This document shows positions 28,837 to 40,300 of a DNA stretch of 64,000 bases, piece after piece. Both the position numbers and the translations under genes were made by a program. The stretch comes from Halocaridina rubra (taxonomy: Eukaryota; Arthropoda; Malacostraca; Decapoda; Atyidae), in assembly GCA_037179515.1 (NCBI GenBank), contig JAXCGZ010016982.1, positions 278,501 to 342,500 of the forward strand, in the 5' to 3' direction. The notes under the pieces were generated by a model, which saw only the letters and a program-made list of their open reading frames with translations, was not told where the DNA came from and searched no databases. The first letter of the stretch is position 1. Every line of letters begins with the position of its first letter.

Positions 28837-29999
28837 AAGATTCTTTTTATGTATCCCTTCGATTTTTTTACTAAATTATTTATGACCTAGAGGTTTGCCG
28901 CGTTTTGAATCAATCATATATTTGTTTTTTGTCGGATTTTTTTTTTAAAGGGCCGATATTGGTGTGCGGCCATGGGTACTTAACACCTATTTAATTAAGT
29001 ACCCTAACCTATCTCAAGTTTGAAGGCTTACCTATCTTAATAGAGTACGGTTATACAGTAGCGAGGCACATTTCAAGAAGCGGTGGTAACACGGATTTCT
29101 GTCTCGCACACGAGACAATGAGAGAGATATAGGAGTAAACAGAGTAAGGGCAGGATATGCTTTCTTAGCAAATGTAAGTATCCTTCAGGCACTTGGATAA
29201 GGAAATGTTCAGAAATATTTATGTAAGCTATGTGAGGCCAAAGCTTGAATATGCAGCCCCCTTTTGGAATCCGCATTTGAAAAAGCACGTAGTTAAGCTG
29301 GTAAAAGTTCAAAGACATGACACGAAACTGGTGCCAGAAATACGCAATCTCAGTTGTGAAAGGCTGAGGGAATTAAACTTAATATCACTCTGAGCTAGAA
29401 GATTGAGGGGGGGGGGGGATTGAGACGGTTTTTAAATTTCCTCGTGATTATGACAGTGGATAGGGATGGATATTTTGTTATGGCTGGTACTAGTACTAGA
29501 GGTCATAGTTTGAAGCTTCGTAAGAAAACGTCTTTGCAGGATATAAGGAAGCACTTTTTTTTTTAGTGTAAGAGTAGTGGATAGTTGGAATTCGTTAGGT
29601 GAGGAGGTAGTTAATGCTAACTCAATCCATAGTTTTAAGGATAAGTATGATAAGTATCACTAGTACAAAATGGAACCGATAAGGAGACGGGAAGTTACGA
29701 GCTTGGGGTTCTCCCGTAAGCACAATTAGGCAGTTACTCAAATGGAATCTTTTCTGATGTAGGGATTAATTACGTCTTCTTGTAACCCATTCCGTGGTGA
29801 AAAGTTTGAAATTTAAGGGGATGTATGTTTACTTTTACAATCGACATTTGATATGAAATTACGAAATTTTGCCAAATATATAAATTAAACAAATTCCGTT
29901 CCCAGCTTTGTGAAGGGGGTGATTAAATGTAAATAACCAAATCTGGCCAAGGTAAAGCTTGCGAGATTTCTTAATGGTAGGCGGGGTATAACTAAACCA

Positions 30000-30076
<77 letters not shown>

Positions 30077-30565
30077 AAATTAGAGAAGAAGCACCTCAGT
30101 GCTGTCAACTCGAGAGGGCACTCCTCATGATTGACCAACTGGAGATAACCTAACCTAAGGTGCTCTATCTCCAGTTGCTTAATTATGAGATGCATAATCT
30201 ACAGTTGGCCAGTTGTGAGGAGTGTTTTCTCCTGTTGACGGTGCGTCCTCAGTGTTTTTTTTTTAAACCAGGACAGGCCCCGCCAAAAAAAAAAAAAAAA
30301 AAAAACGTCATCGGGCCTGGGCACGAAGAAAACCTAGAAACCTAGTTGGGAGTATTGTGACTTGTCAAATGTGAAGGGACAACAAGACAGTTGTAACGTA
30401 TATCCAAGAATATTCGGTGTTGATGTAGGCATAGAAAGAGAACCGTAACTGAAGGAAAACTTAACATTGAACTGTCCTGGACAGTCTTATTTAAATCCAC
30501 AAGACCCTTCAGCTGTAGTATCGCAAAGGGCAGTTGGTGCCATGGGCCTTATTTATATATATATA

Positions 30566-30627
<62 letters not shown>

Positions 30628-30888
30628 TACAAAAGTCCGTTCGTAAGTAGAATTTTGTAAATTGTTTAAAATAAGCACTGTACTGTGCATTCTTATGCAG
30701 TACTGTACAGTACTTACACTTACTACTATATAAAGCATAAAGTATAGAGTATTAATGAAATTTAAAACTAATAATAATGTAATAATACATCACAGTACAG
30801 TAATATAAGGGTAGATAATGGGTAAGTTTTTGTTCGTATCTGTGAATGTAGCTGCTGTTCGTAGATCAGGGAGCTTCAGTATATATAA

Positions 30889-30980
<92 letters not shown>

Positions 30981-31169
30981 TATATGTAGTCTCCGTGGCA
31001 AATTGGTAGCGTCCGCGACTCTGAGGCGGCAGGTCGAGGGTTTGCGCCCCGTCACGGACTGGGGTTAGTAAGGGCATACACTCAGGATAATGATTAAATC
31101 TGCCAAAACAAGTCCTTTGCAAGAAGGCAACCGCCCTAGCCCTTGGTAAAAAAAGGAGTTTTATCTATA

Positions 31170-31248
<79 letters not shown>

Positions 31249-32362
31249 TCCCCTACTTAAGAGCAACCTACTTACGGACATTTGCAGATAAGAACAAACC
31301 TACCCATGCATTAATGTATGTATTACTGTATTGTATTATTATTACTCTGTTTTATGCACTAGTTGAGTGTCTAGCCTAAGTACTGTACACTACTTTTTTT
31401 TACCTTAGTGACTTAGGAACAATTCTACTTAAGAATGGACTTCTGGAACATAGCTTATTCGTAAGGAGGGGACTGTCTATATACAATATTTATTTATATA
31501 TGGTAGACGGGTGTCATGTAGAGTGCTTATCGAAAGGTAGAGAGACCTTTGTGGTGGAATGATTGTGAGGGGTTGTTGAAAATGTTTTAGAAAAAGGTCC
31601 ACTTCATAAGAGGAAGGGGGATAAGTACAACTGTAGTTGTTTTAGAAGAAAGTTTTTTTTTTTTTAGTGTAGTTGGTACGGAATAGGGAAGCATGTTGAT
31701 CTAGAGCAGTGGCTTCCAAACTTCAAAGGTGGATTTATTTATTTATTTATTTATTTTTTATTATTTTTTTTTTAGGATGAGATAGGAGGGGAAAAGGGGG
31801 AGGGAATTAAAGATATAAGGGAATTGGAGGGAAAAGCACGAAAATTAAATAAAGTAAGAGATAAAGAAAGAGAGGGGCAGACCCTCGTGCTAAGTTTTGA
31901 TCTGAAATTCAGATACTTTAATTATCAGTTGATGGTGGATTCTTAGCACTCCCTCCCCCTTTGTACACGCAAACATTTTTTTATGCTTCAAATTGAAAAC
32001 AAGCTTAAACACAAAGATATATTTCACAAATATTTAATTTAGTAAACCAATATATTTAGCAGTTTTAGCTGTGTCCATAATATAGAAGGGTAAATTGACA
32101 TCTTCACCAGTAGCCATAGTAACAGTTCATTGTCTTCCCAGTTATTGTTAATGGGATGGATGTGCTTGGTGCAGGGTTACTATCTTCTCAACATCAGGCT
32201 AGAACTTCCAAAGCAGTCGTAGATCCCCACGTTCAGTAATTTTCAGTCTGTTTCTTTGGTTGGAAAGAAAAATGCTACTGCACTGTTGCTCCATTCTACT
32301 AAATATGATGTTGGGAAGGCAATAAAGTACATCGTGACCTTGTTCTTTAATACTGGATAGCA

Positions 32363-32442
<80 letters not shown>

Positions 32443-34243
32443 TTTTTTCTCTCCTAAAAATCTTGATATGATTTTTTGAACTTTGGTCTCAGCTCAGTGT
32501 CATTTTGGAATGAAGCAAGTTCTTCCTCTTATGTCAGTTTCACTCTCTATAATCTGCATTGTTCCTTTGCTTTAGTATCTATGACATATTTTGTCATTCA
32601 TGTTTTGTGAAATACACAGTTATTAACTGCTCTCAATGCCACCTTGTCGCCCCCTACAGTCCCCCTTTTCCCTCACCACTCACCTTGATCTTTCCAGCAC
32701 CCCAAGGGAGGTACTGCCCATTTGGGAACCATTGATCTAGAGAATTAGAAAAGGAACGGAAAGCATGATTGGATAACAATGGGTTCTGGAGAGAGGAATA
32801 GGCGTTGAAAATAATTAAAACCTGTTAATCCCCAGGACTAAAAGGATGTCATGTAGATTGCTTGTTAAAAGGTGGAGAGACCATTGTATAATGGATGTTG
32901 AGGGGTTAATTAAAATGTTTCAGAAAAGGGTCCGCTTTATTAAGAGAAGGTGGGTAAATACAAATGTAGTAGTTTTAGGAACATAGAATGATTGAGGAAG
33001 AACAGCGTGGGTTCAGGAGAGGAAAAGGGTGTTTTGATAAAGTGATTGTGGTAAGACGTGTGTGAGAAAGTTCCTAGAAAAATGTACTAACACCTTTTGA
33101 GTTTTTATTGACTTTGAGAATGTATATGAAAAGGATGATGGAGAGGTGTTGTGTGTATTGCAATTGTGTAGAATAAGTGGAAGATTTTTTGCATCTATTA
33201 GAGTTGGGAACTGTAAGAGTGATTGGTTTTAGGTGAATGTTGACTCATGTTAAGGTTCAGTAAAACCACCATGGTTATATTGACTTTATTTAAGGTTGTG
33301 TAAATCCACCACGACTGTTTGTGTATATAGAAGGAGTGGTAATGAAAGTAAATAAAAGAGTGCTAGGCAGAGGCTTGAAATTAGTAATGTTGTGGATAGT
33401 AAATCAAATGCTATTTACAAATGACATGGCAATGGTGGCTAATTCTGAGGATAAATTGGAGGATTTGGTGGCTTGAGTTTGTTAGGATGTGTGAGAGAAG
33501 GAAGTTTTAATTGATTGTTGGTAAAAATAGTCATGAGATTGTATGAGGAGTCTTAATGTTGGTAGAGTTAGTGTGAGAATGATTGGTGAATTGAGGATGT
33601 TGAGTTTTAACTATCAGGAGTCTCATTGGGCAAGGAATGAATAATAGAATGGGGAGGTAAGTCATAGAATAAAGCAGGTTAGTGGGATTGAAAGTTAGAT
33701 GACATATATATACAACACGGAGGAAGTATTTTCGCCCCCTTCCTCAGGGATTTATATAATACGGTATATATATATATATATGTATGGATGGATGGATGTG
33801 TATCAAGAATTGCTACTTTTGATTCGTAATTCTATCTATATGCAAGAACTATAATAATAATAATACAGATTAAACTGACTTAATCCTCTCTTATGTACAT
33901 AATTTAAAAGGAAAAGAAAAGACTGAAAAGCCTTTCTGTTTCATGAGAGGATGTTATGTATGTATATGCTTGTATGTGTGGGTATAATTGTGTATGTACA
34001 GTATATGCAATTATTTACATGCATTGTATTTTTCTTTCTCCCTTTTTTATAATTTCACTCACCTGTATGTATGTGTATATATACACGTGTGTATGCGTGC
34101 ATACGCATGCATTTGGGAGTGCATGTGCACATGGGGGAGATGTGTATGTTCACATGCATGCATGTGTGGAGTGGCGGATATGTCATCGTCTCGGGGCATG
34201 GTCCTGCCATGTCTTAGTTTTCGATGATCCAACTGTTCTTTCG

Positions 34244-34307
<64 letters not shown>

Positions 34308-37300
34308 CAGAGTTGCATTCAGATAAAATGCGTTCATTCCTAGTATAGCAGATAAAAGCTGTAAGGTTTGTTTCCTTTTCAAACCTTGTATAATTATGAA
34401 GACCCAGTAGCACTTCTCTTTGCTCATCTAATGGGTTATTTATATAGGAGTATATGCATGCGTACACAGTATATAGATACATGTGCATGAATGTATATAA
34501 TTATGGCCATTTTGTGTATATATATTCTTTGCTGACGATTCTCCACATCATGTTCCTCTACCTTCTCCTTCTGACCTATGTCTGCTGTTCGAAATTAGTC
34601 TTGTATCGCTTTCTTCAACTCTGACCTCTGATTTACAGAGTATCTGAGTGGGGCCCAAAAAATTTAATACCTTCGTTACACATTTTCAGGCTAATTATTA
34701 TTTTTTTTTTCTAATAGCCCTATTGTCTTCAAAAGCAACGAAATTTATTCTCTTAATTCTACAAACATATTAGGAATTCAGATTGCTTCTAATTTGTCTT
34801 GGAAGTGTTATAATTTAAAAATCTATAGCTGCTTAAAAAAATTTACAATTGTTTTATTTTCGTCATTATTTTTCCAGTTTGCAATTACTAAAGCACTATA
34901 AACGCCTTAGCCGTCCCTGCTTAGAATACTGCTCTCACATCTGGGATGCATCAGATACTCATCTCTTCCATAGGGTTAAGTCCAAGGCCATCAGACTTAG
35001 ATTTTTTTTTTTTTTTTTTTTTTTAAATCTTGATAGTCTTCGCCATACTGTATCAGCTCTTTCTTTTTTCTATTGGTACTAATTCCATTGCTGCTCTGAT
35101 GAATTTGATAGTTGCCTCCCACCTATGCTGGTGAGTCCTTATAACATGCCAAGCAGCCTCGTCACAAGAATACAGATTGCCTCTTTCGTCATCTCAAGGC
35201 CTAATCTTGTTATATGTACAGTGGACCCTCTGCCCACGAATTTAACCCGTTCCTAAACCCTCTTCTTGGGGTAAGACAATTTTCTCCATTGAAAAGCATG
35301 GAATTTCAATTAATCTGTTCCTTATCACCATAAATATACATTTAAGAAAAATTTTAATGTGTATATAAAGTAAAAACGCCTTGAATTACACCTGTAAAAG
35401 GAAAATTAAATTAATAATAGAAAGGAAGTCTACTCTACTAAAACAAAACTTTATACAGTACTGTATTTACTTTTGTGGTTGATTGTTACTGGCACACTGG
35501 ATGGGGGCGGAGGAGGAGGACTACTTTTTTTGAAGGAGAGTCCCTTTCCATGAAACGTTGGGTAACTTCAGATACAGACTGTATTTCTGGTATTTTCTCT
35601 GTTTCTCTTGGAAGGTGGTTCTCTGACTGGTGGCACAAGAAAACGATCCAGAAAAATTTGTCTTTCTTTGTTGATAACGTCTTAAATGAGACATCACATT
35701 TTCATATAAAATATTCACTGCTCTGTTCACAACTTTGTCTGAGTGATTAGTCTCAATAAAAGTCTGCTCATCACTCCACTTCTAAAAATTTCTTTAAATT
35801 TTTCGTTGGCAAATATTTTTCAAACCAACCTCTAAATTTTTCGTTGGCAAATATTTTTCAAACCAACCTATACAGGCTCTAATTTAGTCTATTTTAGTGC
35901 CACTGGAGCGGAGTGTTCGCTACTAAATCATGGTATATTTGTAGAACCTTAGTGCAAATTATAGCCTCACAAACCCTATCTGCATCCAGCTGTTTCTCGT
36001 TTATCCCAACCAATAACAACATTTCTAGTTCTATCAACTGTGACCTATTCTTTGTTAACATAGTAACTCCTTTAGCCACATCAGTCACCTTGAAGAACTC
36101 TATTTTTCAAATGAGTACAGATGGTCGACTTTGCCATGTTATACTGCATGGCGAGATCAGAAACACGAACACCGTGTTCATGTATAGAAATTATTTTATC
36201 TTAGTTTCCACTTTTATACAGTTAGGTTTTTTAATGCCACTGTTACTAATGCACTTACTTTCTTAGGAGCCATAATAAGGGCTAGCTTAAAGTTAAGTCA
36301 TAACAGTGGTAAACTACAGAGAAAGAACACGAACACAGCGTTGGCACCAATGCAGAACTGATAGCAACCACGCAGGTGAGCAGGAATGTAGTTGCCCGGC
36401 CGGATGTTCATGCGTATGAGTGTTCGGGACTCAAGCGTTTATTCGGAGGGAGGATGCAAAATTTGCTTGTAATATTGTTCGTGGGGCAGGGGCACTACTG
36501 TATATAGGTCTTCATTACCTACCTTGATTATTCTTCCAGCCTGTTCTTTTCTTGTTTATCATTCACTTATTTCTGATATTTCTGCCTTTACCTATGTTCT
36601 TACTTTATCATCTCTGTTTTATGCTGTGACCCAATGAAGGCAATGACATATCCCTGTATGTACTTAAAAAGTGTGCTAAACCATAATTGGTAGCGCTGTT
36701 CGTCATATTTGAAAAGTTGCTAGAATATGGGGAGATTCCAAGATCGTGTAACAAGCACACATTCTACCTACCTCTAAAAGGGGAGGTGACAGTCACATGG
36801 CTTTAAACTGTAGTCCTGCTTCTTTCACCAGCATAGTTTGCAAAGTTATGTAGAAACTTCTAAGAATATGCATCTTTCTTCACTAGAAGTTTTTCAACAT
36901 TTTGTTACTCGACATGCTTCAGAGAAAGCAGATATACAGTAACAAATTTACGAGAATTTTATAAGGTAAACCAGATATTACTAGAATGAGAAGGCTGGGC
37001 AGCTTTGCAGCCGACATTTGATAATGGTCCCACTTATAAAGAAGCTGCAAGAAAACTTGGTGTGGTTAAAAACTTAGAAGGAAGAAAGCAGAGGGTTAGA
37101 GTAAAGACACTCGTTATCGGACTGGAGAAATGTTAGTAGTAGGGTTCCACTGCTAACTGTTCTTGAATATTATCAAATAAACACATTAACATATGTGAAA
37201 ACGTGAAACATATTTTGCCTCTGGCTGAGAGTTGAACCTAAAAAACATAATTACTGAACCAAGGTGCTATCGAGTAGACCACTGAAGGTCTTTAAAAGAA

Positions 37301-40300
37301 GAAGCTAACTGCTAACCTTGGGAATAAATGCATTCTTCTGAACGTTATTTTACAGCTTCTTCCCAATCTCACTCTCGGCTTCGTTTTTGCATTTAATTCA
37401 AATCCCATGGTATATAAGCATTAATAATCCTGGCCAGGTGTAAGATATGTTTCATAATTTCATATGTTAATGTGTAATTGATTATTATTGATACCAGTAT
37501 AACATGGGATATGAATTAATTTCAAAAACAAAGCCATGAGCGAGGCTGGAAATAAGCTGTTAAACAAAAAGTATTCAGAAGAATGCGTTCGTTCTCTAGC
37601 TAAGCAGGTCGCTGAGTAGTTATTTCCTGTTAAGACATTCTGTGGAGTAGTTGGTAGCATTTTGGCACAGTCATTGTCTTAGGTTCGAATCCCAGCCAAG
37701 GGCAAAATGTTTCGTTTTTTTAATGTGTTTGCAGATGCAAAGATAGTGAAAAACGTAAAAGAAAATGGTCTATATTTTAGGTCCATATGAAGCTATGCTA
37801 CAGTATATGAAAGGTTTTCACAAAAGGTCACACCATTTACATTAAAACACTAACAGTAGTATCTTTCAGTATGTGTTGTTAAACAACAAACATTAAGAAC
37901 CCACCAATAGGTATATTGTACTGGTATAGCAGACATTGTTTTCTGACTTGGCACTATGGTCAATGTTTACATCAGTGTATCACCATTTTGAAATAACGTT
38001 AATTTTTATCGTTTTCTCTTATTGCCGTTTTCCTACTTTGTGTAATACTTTTACTAACAAGTTAAATATATTCACCAAATGCAAGTTATAATTGGCTTTA
38101 TTGATGGCATTCTGCTGGAGTTATGGTAAGTTGTATACACATATATATATCGTATGCTAAAGGAGTAATTTTTCATTTCAGTCATCCTCAAGGGTGCAGA
38201 TCTCGACACACTTTCAGCCAAAAAGGTTCGCAAGCAACTGGAAAATAAATTAGGAGTTGATCTTTCAAGTCGAAAGAAGGAAATTGACGAAATCATAATG
38301 GCTGATGTTGAAGACCAGGTGAACTCACACTCTGAAGAAGATACCTCCGAGCCCGAGGTTAACAAGGGCAAGGATGATTCAGACTCAGAGCCTGAACCAG
38401 AGGTATGGAATAAGCCATTTTGCCATCTATGGTTGTTTCCCATTTTGTTGTCACTATTAACTCCTTTTTATGGAGTGGAGACAGGTTGGACCAGGGAAAT
38501 TTTGGCAGGATGCCCTGCTATGGGCTCTATTGTGTGGTTGTTGCTTCTCGAGTCAAGTTCTCTAATCACAGTGCTACCGGGTTCCTTCCCTCCTGCCATT
38601 TAACATATTGATAATGACTGAACAATTGCTGTCCAAAATTAACTAGTGATATGGATACCAATTAATATTTGAAAGAAGTTGCTTTCATAAGATAATGAAA
38701 AAATCTAAGCATTCTTAATGTTTTGGATATATGTTATATAATGGAAGAGTGGCTATAAAAACTCATGTATGGTAATCCCTAAAGTTGGGAGACCTGTTAT
38801 GGGCATCGTCTAAACACGGATCTAGCTGAGGATTTGCTTTTATATTTAACATAGTCATTCATATCCAGATAATCATCTGCAATATTATATGTGATATATT
38901 ATTTTACAGGATAAGGGAGGAGATGATGATGATGATTATGAACCTGGGAAGAAAGCCAAGAAACCCAAGATTGCTAAAAAGCGAAAAGCTTCTGATGATG
39001 AAGATGATTCTGATGAAGATTGGGGAAAGAAGAAGAAGGTAGATTTACCCCAAGTGTGCAAAAATCCTCTTCTGTTTAACCTATCATATCTTTGGTCAAG
39101 CTCATTAATGATCAACATCTTGAATTGTATGCTATGCTGAACTTTGTAACGTAACGAACTACAGTGATTAGTAATGGGTCATCATTAGCTTGTGGGCTAA
39201 ATGACGCTTGGAAGTGGAATGTTTGCTTTGGCTGACGAACCAATTTTACCTATACATTATCACAAATTTGCTGATTTAAGTTTTGCTCTATAACCTTTTT
39301 TGTATGTATTCTATGGAAGAGTTATTCACTCTCATAACTTCAGAAACATGGTGAGAAGTCAGTCATATTGGATCTAACTGAGCTTGTGCCTTGATATGAC
39401 AATGGTTTTGAAATACAAAATGCTCTGAAATCTGATGAAAAAGTTGATTATTATTGCAATTATTACCCTCTTTTGAGAAACTTTAGTTTTTGTTCTCCAA
39501 AGGCCAAGATGGTTTTTGTTATTCAGAATTATAATTTAATGTGCTCATGTATTACATATATATATAGTTTTTTTTTTATTTATTTATTTTAGGCACCAAA
39601 GAAGGCAGCTACTGGTGGTGGTGGCGGTGGCGGCCGTGGAAAAGCTTCAGCTTTTACCAAGTCCTTCAAGTTATCAGATGAGCTGGCTGCCGTCGTTGGT
39701 TCTGATGTGATGCCCCGACATGAGGTTGTCAGGAAACTTTGGGCTGTCATTAAAGAAAGAAACCTTCAGGATCCTGGCAACAAACAATATGCCATTTGTG
39801 ATGATCAGCTTTTGAAGGTGATTGGTAAGTATACTCCAAAATGTTATGGGATGAGTTTTTCTTAAGTATCTAATTTGTAGTCACTATATAGCCTGTTTTA
39901 TTGGAGAGATATTCATATTCATTGTGCATTGTATAGAGATATAATGCCTTAGGTATTTACTTGTTTAATTTGCAATTTACTTCTCCTTTGTTCATTATAG
40001 AGAGAGAGAATGTGAGTAAAATATTTCTCCAGTGAATTTTTATTTTATTACGTATGAGTTTCCTCGATTGGTCTGCAATCAACATCTCGGTAATCTTGAC
40101 TGCATTTAGCTAATAAAAAAGTACCATCATGAAAGCCTGTGTTACAAAGCTATTTTATCATGTTTTCTCCCGACATTGATGTCTTACACAACTGAAGCCA
40201 GTAAGATGGCCAATAATAAGAAATTGAGGGTAGTAGGATATATAACCAGTCTCCTTATCCTTTTTACTATTCTCTTATGACAAGTTGAAGAGTGGATTGT

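Larger units (their letters stand above)
27264..38181 (+). other. SWIB gene intron 1 (~10.9 kb)
   Basis: It begins GGTAAATC at the donor (27263|GTAAAT) and ends TTTTTCATTTCAG. Its first ~1.4 kb (27264-28740) is relatively GC-rich and repeat-poor, with GA-rich runs at 27580-27610. That part could hold regulatory sequence or the true transcription start of a second promoter. The rest contains TA tracts, LINE, SINE, hAT and Tigger-derived copies, annotated separately. Confidence 0.85.

Noticed and set aside
33956..34490. Overlapping Cys-rich frames on both strands (MYVYACMCGY... and others)
   Set aside because: Composition comes from a TG/CA-rich stretch. The frames overlap each other on both strands and have no conserved domain.
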